64,000 bases of DNA, from positions 1,054,001 through 1,118,000 of the forward strand of contig CP137329.1 of the NCBI GenBank assembly GCA_033182465.1. Direction: 5' to 3'. The stretch is from Sanghuangporus weigelae. Taxonomy: Eukaryota; Basidiomycota; Agaricomycetes; Hymenochaetales; Hymenochaetaceae. The position numbers were made by a program, and so were the translations under genes. The notes under the pieces are model-generated. The model made no database searches. It saw only the letters and a list, made by a program, of their open reading frames with translations, and had not been told where the DNA came from. The first letter of the stretch is position 1, and every line of letters starts with the position of its first letter. Positions 12,445 to 24,786 of this stretch are shown here, piece after piece.

Positions 12445-14278
12445 GAACTAGGTGATGAATTAGGTGGAGGACTGAGTGTAGGTGTAGGTGTAGGTGTAGG
12501 TATAGAAGGATCTGCTGGATGTGCAGAAGCAGGTGGAGGAGGAGGAGCTGGCAGAACAATAGTATCCTCTACTCCCCCTTGTTCTGACAGGTCTTCTGTC
12601 TATGCAGGCATATTCACCCTTAGGTCAACTGGGTTTCTAGATGTACCAGGGAACACTCTCTCATCAAACTGAGCAGAGTCACTGATAACTTCCTTCCTGG
12701 TAAGAGGATTCTAGAATAGCCAGCCTTTATAATTAGAGGGGTAGCCTAAAAACACACATTTCTGTGTATGGGACTGTAGCTGCTTGTGTTGATCTTTCTT
12801 CACAAGCACATAAGAGGTGCACCTAAATACACGCAAGTGAGAGACATCTGGCTTTGACTCATCTTCCTTCTTGGTGATGTTGAAGAACTCATCATAGACA
12901 TTAAAGCACGCAGCTGGATTGTCCTGCTCATTGATCTTCTGAAGCTCAGTCCACATCTTGACTGGATCATCCATGTTGTCCTGCACCATAACCTGCATGC
13001 TGTGCTCAATTCTCTGGTAGATTAGGCCAGTAGCTTGCTCAGCCTTCTCTTCCTAGAGCTGGACAGCCTCATCTGGAGCACTAGGCTTAGCTTCCTGACC
13101 AGAGGTCAGGCGTCACAACTTCTTAACTTGAAGTGTAGCATGTATATCATGCTTCCAGACAGTGTAGTTGCTGTCATTGAGCTTAGTGATGGTAGATAGC
13201 ATCTCAGAGATGACAGGATCAGACAGAATTATTGAAATGAGGTGTGGATGAGTGTGGACAGATGATGCTCAGAAGAAATAAGCAGCGAGGGAGTAATGAG
13301 AGAGAGAGCGCTAACAAATTTATACCTGGAGGTGACAGATCAATGTCAACCAGTGCAGTCTACTACAGTTACTGAAGTATACACAGATTTGCCACAAGAC
13401 AGTGCTGGTCTGTTGATCTGCTAAGACCCTGCAGGCACCGCTAACTGAAAGAGGCTCTAGGCTTAAGTAGACACTCAAAGAGTGATTACAACCAGTGAAC
13501 TAAGGCCGGGCAGGCAAGCTTCACAGTCTGTAGGCTAGGCTGATCCAACAACAGTGATGGAGCCACACACTAATTAATACCAAAGCTATTAGACACAAAG
13601 TGCAGTGCAAAGAGGGAACGGATAGGCGGATTAATGTGCAAATTGGCTCGCAAATGGAGGATGATAAGCCAAATCAAACAGTGCAAAGATCACGTGAATC
13701 AGATCAGCGGATGCCGAGAAAATTGGAAATTGGCAAAATGAGATTCAAAACAGAGAACCTGCAATATGTCGACGAGTTCTTGACCAATTTGGCTGAAACT
13801 TTGTGACAAGGGGCGTTGTAATAGGCCAAATAGATGTGCTAAGTTTTGTGAGAAACAGATCAGCGGTTCTTCCGGAATAGGCAATGCAACTTTAAAGATA
13901 GCCCAAATTGATAGGGCTGCAGCAGCATGAAATCGCGATGGATTGGGCTGAAACTTGGCAGGACAGTAGGCCTGTATAAGCCGAGTAAATGTGCTAAGGG
14001 CATCAAAAACGGCTGGATGATTGTGGAGCAATCAAGCAGTGAAGTTTTAGAGAGATTTGGCACTGATAGCAGCCAAAGAAAGCAGCAGAGGACTCTAGGG
14101 CTGTGGAAACTGCACAGAAGGGTGTAGAAGGTGATGAGAACACTAGGAACACACCAAAAGGCCAGTCCAGAACACCAAAAGCTTCTCTGACAACAACAGC
14201 AGCTCTCTAAACCCAAAAACTCAAAAATGCGGCAGTGCAGACAGCTAAAGCTCAAGGCTCATAACCTATTAAGAGTTG
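12445..14278 (-). mobile_element. Old copia fragments (integrase/linker, gag and leader)
   Basis: Diverged copia sequence in the same orientation as copy B. It contains integrase-linker sequence, the first part of gag and the long leader, so it is rearranged. It is an old fossil with many breaks. It forms the target in which copy B landed (shared GAAC). The leader part can be aligned to 11060-12240 of copy B with frequent C-to-T and G-to-A differences. Confidence 0.85.
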
Positions 14279-14290
14279 AAAACAGGTGAC

Positions 14291-14363
14291 CAGCCAGACT
14301 AGGAATTGAACCTAGGATCCCCTGAGTATATACCAGATGCTTTCACCACTAAGCTATCTAGCC
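14291..14363 (-). tRNA. tRNA-like sequence (probable pseudo-tRNA or SINE head)
   Basis: The reverse complement folds as a 73-nt cloverleaf: 7-bp acceptor stem (two wobbles), D stem GCTT/AAGC, 5-bp anticodon stem with wobbles, and T arm CTAGG-TTCAATT-CCTAG. An A box (TAGCTTAGTGGT) and a B box (GGTTCAATTCC) are present. The anticodon loop reads TATATAC, so the base before the anticodon is A instead of the invariant U and the anticodon (TAT?) is doubtful. TTTT follows about 10 nt downstream. It sits inside a roughly 200-bp insert between old copia pieces, which suits a tRNA-derived SINE as well as a decayed tRNA gene. Confidence 0.45.
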
Positions 14364-14478
14364 AGGTTAATCATTTAGGTTGGCATTACCAGCCTATGAG
14401 TTTAGGGTCCAAATTGCAACTTAGGCAGAGAATAACTCATAGTCTAAGTAAGCTAAGGATCACATAATCCTAATATAA

Positions 14479-15379
14479 AATGTATATTTCAGAGCATCCT
14501 CATAAGACAGATAGATGTTCTCCAGTCCTGCATTAGCACCAAAATCTATGAGACCAGCAAACATGAGTGCTTCAGCTTGTAACTTCTCTTCTGACATAAT
14601 GTCCAGTTTATCAGGTAAATCACTGTCCATCTCAACATCTTGCTCTGGCTACTCTACAACATCTGGCTGAGTGCAGAGCCAGTATCAGAAGCAGTGTCAG
14701 ATGCAGTGTCAGATGCAGTTGGCTCTGCTGAGTTGAAGTTAAAGCACTGTGGTGAAATAGAAGAGCCTGGCACACGTCTGGGAATGCACTTTCTAATATA
14801 GTCCATATCTCACCAGCCAGTGGTATGATATCTAATAGGCCTCTACATTAGATCTGGCCACCAGGAAGAAGCAGGCCTTTGTTTCTTTGAGGCCTGCTCA
14901 GATGGCAGAGGTGAAGTAGTATGTTTACGCTTTGGAGGATGAGTAGCAGGTGAAGGAGGAGGAGCTGGCAGAACATCAATAGCATCCTCTACTCCCCCTT
15001 GTTCTGGCAGGTCTTCTGTCTATGCAGGCATATTCACTCTCAGGTCAACTGGGTTTCTAGATGTACCAGGGAACACTCTCTCATCAAACTGAGCAGAGTC
15101 ACTGATGACTTTCTTTCTGATAAGAGGATTCTAGAACAGCCAGCCTTTATAATTAGAGGGGTAGCCTAAAAACACACATTTCTGTGTATGGGACTGTAGC
15201 TGCTTGTGTTGATCTTTCTTCACAAGCACATAGGAGGTGCACACAAATACATGCAAGTAAGAGACATCTGACTTTGACTGATACCAGAGCTCATAGGGTG
15301 TACTGGCAGACACAGCAGAGGTGGGAGAGTGGTTATGCACATGTACAAATGCTACCACTGCATCCCATCAGAAGTTAGA
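14479..15379 (-). mobile_element. Old copia fragment (integrase to start of RT)
   Basis: A diverged copia segment, similar to about 8150-9160 of copy B. It is broken and old with many breaks, and separate from the fragment at 12445 because it overlaps that fragment's content. It ends abruptly at 15379, where unrelated sequence begins. Confidence 0.8.
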
Positions 15380-16942
15380 GGGCTGAAATGATTGATCTGC
15401 TCAAAAACTCACATCAGGATTGACACGATCAGCAGATCTACATGATCAGCTTTCTAAATGCGACTAGTAACCAAGCCAGCTATCACGGGCCCAAGTGATC
15501 AAGCGGCCTAGGCAACAGTAATCTGTTACCACCCAAGTGCTAGAAGCACCAAAATGGATATGTAATCCCACTAACAGCTAACACTGTCAACCGCCTATTA
15601 CCATAGACTACCACTCTAACAATGCCAACCAAACAACTGGAGCGACCTCAATTAAAGAAGCAATCAAACCTCTTAGAAGTCCAGAAGCACAACTACTAAA
15701 GCCTAAATGCTAAAAGACTAAAGGCTAATAAGGTTTATGAAGACCTCACTGGCATTTCAGCACTGTCAAGTCTGTGCATGTGTTTACATGGTCCTTTACG
15801 AGGTATACTACTTAGTATGCATGTCAACTGCTGGAACTCGTGACTGTCACATCAAAACCAAGTGACACTTTCAAGATACAATGCATTCCAATCCATCAAA
15901 TTCAGTAGTACCCAAGAAACGAGAGGAACTCACGATCATAACTCGTACCCCTCGAACTGCTAACCCAATAACTTGAAGAATGATTGGATGGTATAGACCG
16001 GAGTTGCACACACCATGTCTAGCATCTACAGTACAGGCAAACTTCTATTTACCAAGGGATGTGAACCTGGAGACCAAGCAGTTACAACTCCTTATACAAC
16101 AAAGGATATGACATTACATTCGAGACATACGTTACAAAGGCAAAGCATGGCTAGTCACCAGAACCCAGCAGAACCCGCCAGCAGAACTTATGCAGTTTAT
16201 GATATGCCTTGGACCATATGCTACACCAACCCGACACCTTAACACCAACGTGCAAGTTATGCTTACACTCACTGGACCTCGAGATGAATTCTGAAGAGTC
16301 ATATACTGAGCAGCCTACATCGCTCCAAGAGCAAGGATGCCACTCAATGATGGCAATGACATTGTTATAGAGTACTGACAGTGGAGCATTCCACATCGGA
16401 ACACCACCTCTATTATCTCAGTCAGTAACTCCACAGAATTCTGTCATAGTGGAGATAACCTTACAAAGATTGGAGCAAAGTGGAGCAAAGCATAGCAGGA
16501 TGACAAAGGAACAGATGTCATAGTGGAGAAAAGTGGAGTAAAGTGGAGACAGGATAAGTAAGAAATAGGACAGAAAATGGAATATCTGGGAGCATAAATA
16601 GCTGTAGGATTAGGCCCTCATTCTCCCATCTTTCGATCCTCTTAACACACTGGTGTAAAGCCTGGAACATGACTAATCACTGTGTTATCTTAACACACAG
16701 TGTAAAGTCCTAACCAGACTATTACTACGTGCTTTATACTATCATGCCTCTTGGAAATCCCAATCTGCTTTACTATTACCTCGTATCTGAAAGCATCTAT
16801 AACTTTGAACTGCGACTAGGAAGGCTAGTAAGGGACTGTGTGGTACAGCCAGACTTGGGTAGATAAGATCACCTCTGCACAACACACTGCTGCTTAGACA
16901 AAAGGATCGAACTGGTGTAACCCTGAGCCTACTCTCTAACAG
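15380..16942. other. Gene-free stretch, origin unknown
   Basis: No convincing ORF or known domain was seen. Around 16450-16550 a TGGAGYAAAG-like motif recurs several times. Near 16630-16720 two similar stretches with AACACAC and GTGTAAAG occur. The composition and the AACACAC/GTGTAAAG pairs could belong to a degraded LTR, but no ends or target duplication could be fixed. Confidence 0.5.
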
Positions 16943-17654
16943 TAGGACTCACAGAAAAAATTGCACATGCGAGGAAGAGGCAAAAAACGATATTTTTGCC
17001 ATTTTGGGGTCATTTTTTGCTCTATTTTCTCGATTGTTTTTCCTAAACAAAAGCCTTTTCTAAAAGATGAATTTAGCAACTTAGATGATATGAAACCGTT
17101 GAGATTTGAGTGAGATATGATTTTATCTGTGCTTTAAGACTCTCATGGCGAGAAAAGTGGTGATTGCCAACAATTTTACAACTAGCTGTATATCTAAAAT
17201 GAATTTACATGCATGAATCTGGCCTGTAAGAAATTTTCCTGGAGCCTGGGAGGCTAGAGGGAAATGATGAGTTTTGAGTAATTCAGGCATGCCTCAAAGC
17301 AGCACATTCTGGTACACAATTCAACTCAAACTCAGTCTGTAAATTCATTTTATAATCATATTATCATTCTGGGTAGCTTTGGGGAGGTGCTGGACTAGCA
17401 GGGATCACAGAAAAAAATGCACATGCAAGGAAGAGGCAAAAAATAATATTTTCGCCATTTTGGGGTCCTTTTTTGCTCTATTTTCTCAATCGTTTTTCCT
17501 AAACGAAAGCCCTTTTAAAAAGATGAATTTAGCAACTTAGATGATGTGAAAACGTTGAGATTTAGGTGAGATATGATTTTATCTGTGTTTTGAGGCTCTT
17601 ATGGCGAGAAAAGTGGTGAAATCACGTGATTGCCAACAATTTTGCAACTAGCTG
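16943..17654 (+). repeat. Two tandem half copies of the foldback repeat FB
   Basis: The segments 16943-17188 and 17191-17654 both match the right arm of the foldback element at 56806-57889. Both end in CAACTAGCTG followed by TA. They share GCACATGC...GAGGCAAAAAA and GATGAATTTAGCAACTTAG blocks. They look like one-armed remnants, the second containing the extra arm sequence that starts TATCTAAAATG. There is no coding potential. Confidence 0.75.
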
Positions 17655-18316
17655 TAAAGAAAGGTTATGGTGACTTGTGTGAAGAGGAATAATTTTTCAA
17701 ATAGTCTAGATGACCTACTTGGAACAAGGGTTGACAAAGTTATCTAATGGTTTCTGCACAAACATTACACAGAACAATGTGAGAGTTTGCCAGAGCGGTG
17801 CCATGTATATAGACTTATAGCTAATTACAAAATTGTTGGCAATTTGGAAAATCATGTGTATTTTTGATGCAAAGTGCATCCTGGAAGAGCAAAAAAAAAA
17901 AAAAATAGCGAATATCTCAGTCAATATAGCACATAAAAATCTGATACAACTATGTAAAAAACCTGCTCAAAAATGCGCTCCAATACATATAAAAATGTCT
18001 GGGTTTTGTTGAGTATATACTTTACTACTAAAAAAATAGCATCATAATGCTAAATCCTTGTCATGCCCTCTGTTCAGTGTAAAAATCGTAGCTTGCCCAA
18101 CATCATGTGGAAAAATCTGATTCAAGTTTGATAAATCAGGCCAGCCCAGTGGGCACCTGTATGCAACTCCTCAAGGCTCCCTGACATAATTGTTGTAGTG
18201 AAACTGGGTGGTTTGTTGTCACTCCTGCTCACAGAACTCTCCCCTACTTTATTGCATCTATCATAACTCACGCATTTAGACACCAAAAAATCTGATTATT
18301 TCTGCTAAAAAGACAG

Positions 18317-18770
18317 TGTTAGAACTCAATGCATTTTCCTTTTCTTTTCTTATGTCATCATTCATTTTAATATTCTTCATTTACATTACTCATCCATTTT
18401 TACTAACCTCATTTGCTCCGTCATGGCTTACTCATCTTTACTCATTCACTATAACTAAATCTGTTCCTTCCGACTAAGACACTCACTAATCACTCCACTC
18501 GTTCATCATGTGATTCCCTAATAGAGTAGACCCTTCTCACATTCAAAGTGTATATAAGTAGCTAGATTGACTCCTTTGTTTCCTTGTCTTTCTATTCTAC
18601 TTACCTTCACTATGACATAGGTATCTACTCTTGTACTCTAGTATTATTGAATTCTACTTACCTTCACTATGACATAGCTTACATCTAGCTCAGCAACTTG
18701 CGTTTAGCCTGTTGTTTGTTATTGTGTTGGCTGTCTCAAGATCGATGTCTGTTAGTCTCGCCGCCTAACA
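18317..18770. mobile_element. Solo LTR (454 bp), copia-type ends
   Basis: It starts TGTTAGAAC and ends GCCTAACA, flanked by GACAG (18312-18316) and GATAG (18771-18775). T2 has the uninterrupted site (rc near 56505: AAAGACAACAGC), which proves the insertion. A 27-bp stretch with TTACCTTCACTATGACATAG occurs twice inside. It is a fossil left by LTR-LTR recombination; no internal part remains. Confidence 0.85.
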
Positions 18771-20017
18771 GATAGCAGCATAGGTGCTTTTAGCCAAGAC
18801 AGTAGCTGAGCTGACTTAGGCTTGGGTGTGGCTACATTACATGTACTATCTACTAATCAGACTTGAAACCACCCCGGTGACCATCCTCTGCTGAAATGTC
18901 ACCCAAAATCATATCTGGGCGAGGGCAAACAAGGTCGGCTCGGCCATCATGCACTCCTGCTGCAACTAAACTGAGCATGCCCACCAGGGCCACAGAAACA
19001 TCTCTCAGAGAAATACGAGTGTATGCACATGACGGTAGTCTTTTGTATGCAGCATCTCCCTACACAGCAGCTCTCATCACTTGTCCACAGTTCCCTCCTC
19101 ACCCTCACCAATCTCTCATCACCCACAGGCATGAGGGAACCCCCAGTTGTTGGGGACAGATCATCATGAGAGATGAGGCACCACAGTAAAGAGATAGAAG
19201 GCAGCAACGCATGTGAGGACTTACGGTTGAGTCGCCACTTGATCTCAAGCTATCACCATCTTTACAGCCACCATCTCTACAGCTTATTTTGAGCATTCAT
19301 TCATGCAACCCCGGCGACGTGGCAGAAAGCTGTCCAACAATTTATAGGAATGAATCATCACTATGAACAAGAAACTCAGTGCCTCTCAGATTGCAGCCTT
19401 GATTGACATACCCAAGACAACAGTTTTCTGGATAATACAAGAGTTCAAGCGCAATGGGACTGTTGCTGCACATGAACTTAGTTTTAGTAGAAGGCCTCGA
19501 GTGCTTAATTATATCCACACTGAGGTATGCGCATGTTGAAACCTGTCCTGGTAGCTGTTGGTTCACACCACGTAGTTCCTTTGCGGGTCACTAAGCAATG
19601 TCAATGATCGTTACATCGATGAGTTGAGGCTACTGCTCCAGGGAAGATGGGAGAAGGAGGTCTTGGATGCGACTATATGCAGGTCCTTGCTGCACGCTGG
19701 TTTCACACTTAAGAAGGTGGCTGTCTCTGTTGCTTTGCTTCCTCACACAGTCCATGCGAACTGAAATTGTCGTTGTCTAGTTATTGAAAAGGGCTCTCGA
19801 GCGGAATGAGACTCTGCGTGCACAGTACGTTGCACGTATCGCCTCTCGGTACACGGTGGAACAGCTGGTGTTTGTCAATGAGAGTGCTTGCAATTGGCAG
19901 GCTTTTCTTTGCAACACTGCTTGGGCCCTTGAGGGTCACCGTGCGTGTCGCAAGCAGTTTTTCAATAGGGGGAAATGGTGATTCTGCCTCTTGTAGCGTT
20001 GTAGTGCGCCGCACTTG

Positions 20018-20041
20018 CCTGTACCGGTACGTCGGTACAGG
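20018..20041. repeat. Subterminal palindrome of Q1
   Basis: CCTGTACCG and CGGTACAGG arms around a 6-bp centre, 20 bp inside the left end. It is conserved in Q2 (40460-40483) and Q3 (35747-35770). It may be a transposase-binding site; this is inference. Confidence 0.75.
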
Positions 20042-20187
20042 CCCCTCAGTACTCTGTACAGTATACCATCATGCGGCGACCGCTACACCTCCGCCGCTCC
20101 TTAAGACCTTCCAAACCGCCGCTCCTTGATTCGCGGCTCAACCAATACGTCCGCCGCCTCCCGTCCTTCAAAGACTTCCCAAACCGA

Positions 20188-21689
20188 TGAAGAGTAAGAC
20201 TAAAGCTTAGGAGCATACAAAGTCGTTACGACCAGTTCCGCGGTGTTCCGACTGGTTTCGCCCAGTTCCGACTGGTTTCGCTGGAGCAAGTGGACTTAGC
20301 AAGAACGCCATAGTTCAAATGGCACGTGCACCGTTCCATGATCGGCCATCATATCAGACACGACGGAAGAATCACGCGACGATCCTACACGCGTCAATCA
20401 CAAGTCTCCGGATCCCGGATCCGTACTCCTGACAAAGAGATTTGACCCTGCAGCGTCGTCCACAGTCCCTCTCCCATTCAAAATGTCGCAGATTTGCCCT
20501 GTAAGGCTAGCCGAAGTCTTTCCAAGTCTTTTCCCCTAGTTCCGACTCGTTCCGCTCAAAGACACCCGGTTCCGAAAGCTTTGCTTATGATCTCACTTTC
20601 TATATGCGTCCCTTTTATTTCTTTATGCTCTCGTTCCGACCATGCTTGGTATTGTTTCTTTCTGTTTTATGTGTCCCTTAACCATTCATATGCGCCCCAT
20701 TCCTTTGTAGATAAGTGATATGCGTTCCCCTTTTTCTTATGACTTATGTTTTCTGACCAATGGGAGGCTCAGTTTGGACGTTTAGTATAAATTTAGCACG
20801 ACTCTCGTAGTGGGAGGGACAGCTGAGTGGGAGCGAAGGAGCTCTTAGATCGTCTCAAGTCCCCCAGCCTCGAGTTCTTCTTGTTCGTAGAAAACTCTCT
20901 CGTCTCTAAAGCCTAATATACGATATTTCGTGTTCTGTACAGTTGATCGGTGACATCTCTTCGCAGCAGAGCCGTTCGTACGTTCGTATAGTTCGCCTGG
21001 TTCGTATAAAGGACTCCTCCTGTCTCTGTCACCCGGATCGAAACCGCATTGCGTGTTCCGATTGGTTTCGCTGGTTTCGCTCGTAACCCAGTTACTTAGC
21101 GTGCCGCGTGCTTTCGGTCTCGTAACACCTTCCCCTCTCCACTGTCGTCGGAAAAGGGCACCATATTACCCCTTTCCATCACCGTAAAGTCCCTCCGTCT
21201 CTTGTATCACGTTTGGGTCACCCAGTTACCGTCCCCGTCCATCGTACCGCGTTCGAATCGTTACGCCGCGTTCCGACACTTTAGACTCCGAGTGAGATCG
21301 GCTGCCGTCGCTTCCCAGTGTGTTAGCACGGTCGATTAGTCACGTTCGAGTTGGTGGTTCGACTAGCGTAGCCTTAGTTAGATCAGTTCTTGTTCCTCGT
21401 GTTAGTCGGCTTTAGTCCAGAGCTCGCAGTTGAGCCGGAGAGTCGATTTAGCCTTCGCACCGCCACCATCAATCTCGGAAGAAGCCCATCCTCGGAATCC
21501 TTCCTCGAGCGCTTCCCACGCGTTTCCTCAGCCCTCATACTACCCTTCTCTCGTATATTCCAGTATCCCTTCGTGTCCACTTGCCTTTGGTCTAGGTGTA
21601 TCTCTCTGCTGACTATTCAAAGGTATTCTAGGGCAGCCCCTCGAACTTTATATTCCCTGTCCAGTTTCAGAACGCCCACAGGAGTTTCA
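20188..21689 (+). mobile_element. Solo LTR (1502 bp) inside Q1
   Basis: It begins TGAAGAGTAAG and ends CAGGAGTTTCA, flanked by CCGA on both sides (20184-20187 and 21690-21693). Q2 gives the approximate empty site (AAACCAAGTACTC). It shares termini and an internal block (AGCCTTCG..CGCCACC) with the solo LTR at 28659. It is rich in GTTCCGA and GGTTTCGC motifs, with TATAAAT near 20788. A fossil LTR of an unassigned retrotransposon. Confidence 0.82.
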
Positions 21690-22085
21690 CCGAGTATGCT
21701 TGGCCAGCCGCACTTTCTGATACGCGGGCGCCTGGAACGTTGCAGCGGATGTATCGGCTACGGTGGCGGAAGGATATCGAACCGTATAGCCGATGGAATA
21801 TTCGTCGGCTCCTGTTGATTGGCTTATCCGACGTTGGGTAGTGGTTTTACAAGGTTCCAGGTACCACGTTTCATGTTCATACTATGCTGCTTCGTGCGCC
21901 GAGTCCGATTGTCGGATGCGGCGGCCACTCGCGTATTCCCCTTTTAGTATTATTGCCTCCCCTGACGTTTCATATTCGTGTGGTGCGACCACTTAGCGAT
22001 CCGAGCGCGCCCGATGATGTGATGCGCCACGCCAATCACCGCCAGCCCGATCAGCGCGCGCCCATGTCTTGGCAGCTTTGCGGCA

Positions 22086-23900
22086 CTGTAGCGCACTGGC
22101 TCCTCCTGTGCCAGTACACTCATACTATGGCTCCCTCTTACTGCAGATACCATATCCCAGCACTGCCGACACCTGAGAGTGTGAGGGCACACTCCTATTG
22201 CACTCGGGACATCATTTGAGCACGTATCCATTGATTCCAGCACACGTACTGTACTGCGGCGCCCTCCTATGACCCAAATTGATCCGCCGATGGCTCCCCG
22301 ACACTCAGACAGGTCCGCCGACAGCTCCTACCCAGCACCAGGCACTATAGGACACATCCCTCAGTGACTACGTGCCGCCGATCTTATGATTTACCATACG
22401 TACAGCCGTGCGGCGACTCTGGATGCCTCCGAGTCGGCCCCCCTTGGCGCCGATCAATGCGGCGGACACTCAGACATCCTCAGGTACCCTCGCCGACGCC
22501 TCCTACAGCTTACCAAGCAGTCCCCCATTGTCTAGGGAGCTATATATTGTCATATGTGCTTACATGCCTCATTACAATGTATCTGCCACCAGTCCGGCAG
22601 TCCCCCACAGCACTGCCGCTCCGGCCACTCATATTAGTCACTAGGGATCGCCCACACTCTGTATTGAGTGCCGCCAATGCATCGGACACCTCAGGGACAT
22701 CGGCTGATGCGCCCTTTGTCTCATATACGCGATATCAGCCTCCAATCATCGGTTCCGATGTTTCCCGACTTCCCCCCGTTGCGGCGGCCCCCATTAGACC
22801 ATGTATGGAAGGTAGGCATGTGGTACATCAGCGTGCCAAGCCACCGACTCGCGCCGCCAAGCCTAACTCCGCCGGCGCCCGTGTTATTGCAGATACTCAA
22901 TATTTCATGTGATTGGATGCCCCCCTCACGTTGCCGCTCTCAGATTTCACCTGGGCGCTCCGGCAGCGGCCCTTGGCGACCCAGATGACTCAGGAGATGT
23001 TGTCAGACAGTAGGATGTGTCGGCGACAGCAGTAGAGTATATATAGAGCTTATACTAGCTTGTAGACGACAGAATTCCAAGCCTAGCGAGGGTTCCAAGA
23101 GCATGTACCAGACTGAGCGCCAGAGTTCGAGATATCCCTCACTCTGAGTCTCCCCTCATGTACTGAGCCTCCCTCTTGACTATATACTATCCTTGACATC
23201 TCCTCTTGTTTGACTCCACATTCTACTTGCCTTCGCCGCCTCCGGTACGCCTCTGCCGCTCTGACGTTCAGTGAGTGAGTAGGGCTTGGGATTTAACCCT
23301 GAGCCTCCTCCCCACACTTTATACCTGTCCGGCGCCCCTCTATTCGACGTCGGCAACCCTTCGGCGACCCAGGCTTCTCATCAGACTCCCCTTCGGCGTC
23401 CTTTCCAGCCTTTCACTCCAGTTTATCCCATATATTGATCTTATACGGTCTTTTCCTTTCATCTATCACGTTTACGCTACTTTGGCAGATTCCTGCGGCC
23501 TCCCCCTCAGTCCGGCACCCCTCTATTCGACGTCGGCGGCCATCCGACGACCCAGGCATCCTATCAGATGACCCAGCGGCGCCTTCTCCAGCCACTCACT
23601 CCATTTTATCCTTTATATTCATCTTATATGCTTCTTCCTGTGGCCGAGTTTATACCACGTCGGCAGCCTCTTGTGATCCCCCCTTTTGAGCGGCGGCCCT
23701 GTTATCCTATTCCCTTTATCCAGCGGCATCCTTAGACCCATCCATTACGTCTCCGACGGTTCCTGGCACCTGCCGGGTAGTAGGTCTTTGAGAGTCTGAT
23801 AGCGTCGGCATCCCATTTTTGGAGGTCCCTTCATACAATCAGCACCCTTAGTAGGACGGACATCTGTAGCACCTTCAGATACGACACCGCCGACCGACAG
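22086..23900 (+). mobile_element. R1 element copy 2 (full length, 1815 bp) inside Q1
   Basis: Ends are CTGTAGCGCA and CTGTCGGTCG (right end, reverse complement). Flanks are CA (22084-22085) and CG (23901-23902). The empty site appears in Q3 (rc near 33180: TTTGCGGCGTGCCCC) and Q2 (near 41270). A direct repeat of about 120 bp starts at 23327 and again at 23510. CpG-rich and well kept compared with copies 1, 3 and 5. No coding function was recognised. Confidence 0.85.
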
Positions 23901-24182
23901 CGCGCCCCGATCTTCGGGTCCGCACCGATTGCGCGCCTGTGACGCGCCATCACTGTCGCCGCCTCTGTGACGCTCTTCCCCAGCATTCCCCAGTATATAT
24001 AGACCTCATGTATGTAGTGTTCAGAAGCAGTAGTTCGGAATAGATCTCAGTGCACTCCTCTCGTCTCTGTTAGCCCCTTTTTGCTCTCTATCGCCTTCGC
24101 CGAAGACCGTGTGCCGACACAAGACGCCGCCCCCGTTTAAGGGAATAACAGGGGCACGTGCTCACTCACCACTGCGCAAGTG

Positions 24183-24357
24183 ATCGGCAGAGCTATCCCC
24201 CGTCCTGGGAATCGGCAGCCCCATCGCCCTCTTGACAATCGGCAACACCGCCGCTCTCCTGGGAATTGGCAGCGCCATCGCCCCCTTAACAATCGGCGAC
24301 ACTGTCGCTCTCCTGGTAATCGGCGGCACCGTCGCTCTACTAGTAATCGCCACTGCC
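24183..24357 (+). repeat. 27-bp minisatellite in Q1
   Basis: About six imperfect units of 27 bp (clear unit starts at 24211, 24238, 24265, 24292 and 24319) of the form ATCGGCRRCRCCGYCGCTC + TCCTGGKA. The same array, decayed, lies in Q2 (about 41560-41690) and in Q3 on both sides of the Tc1 insertion (about 31290-31420 and 32770-32890). Confidence 0.8.
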
Positions 24358-24786
24358 CACAGGACTCGACAGCGCCGTCGCTCTACTACTTATTCGCAAC
24401 GCCGACATCTTGACTCGTCGGCGGCTCTGTCTCGTACATTATCGGCGGCGCCCCCTCTATACGCGGATCATACCATAGCCCTTACGATTGAGCTCTCCCC
24501 ACGACTGAGCGCGCATCCCGATCGGCAGCAGTGCTTCCGGGTCAAATTGTCCGCCACGGCACCGAGCTGTCCAGGAGGTTTAGCCACGAGTTGGATCCCT
24601 TCTTACCTCTCCGATCTTTGACACCGCCGACGCCTCCCTGTGGTCGAATGCCGTCGCCTTCGCCGCTGCTTAAGAGGGTCTGATAGTCTACAGCGTGTCG
24701 CAAGCTTCTGATTCACTCCATTAGCTTCTCTGTCTTGCCAGCTATCAGTCTTGATGGGACAATTGACTGCACCATTGTACAGGGCA

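Larger units (their letters stand above)
19999..24693 (+). mobile_element. Q1: Q-type CG-target element carrying a solo LTR and R1 copy 2
   Basis: Ends are TTGTAGTGCG (left) and CTGTAGACTA (right end, reverse complement), flanked by CG at 19997-19998 and 24694-24695. Removing Q1 and one CG leaves a normal 50-nt intron in the T1 transposase. Its own net length is about 1.4 kb; Q2 and Q3 are about 1.6 kb. It carries the subterminal palindrome at 20018-20041, a GC-rich body and a 27-bp minisatellite. No protein-coding region was recognised, so it is presumably non-autonomous. Confidence 0.85.

Noticed and set aside
22086-23900. R1 as a CACTA-type element (ends CACTGTAG, 3-bp duplication)
   Set aside because: With the element starting at CACT the empty sites come out 2 bp short and the T1 frame is not restored; CTGTAG ends with a CG duplication fit all sites.
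24183-24357. CRISPR-like repeat array
   Set aside because: Units are contiguous without unique spacers and the context is a eukaryotic transposon; it is a minisatellite.
19999-24693. Q as a solo LTR (TG...CA ends, 4-5 bp duplication)
   Set aside because: The GCGT repeat seen at Q1 is not found at Q2 or Q3, whereas CG/CA/TG is found at all six ends.
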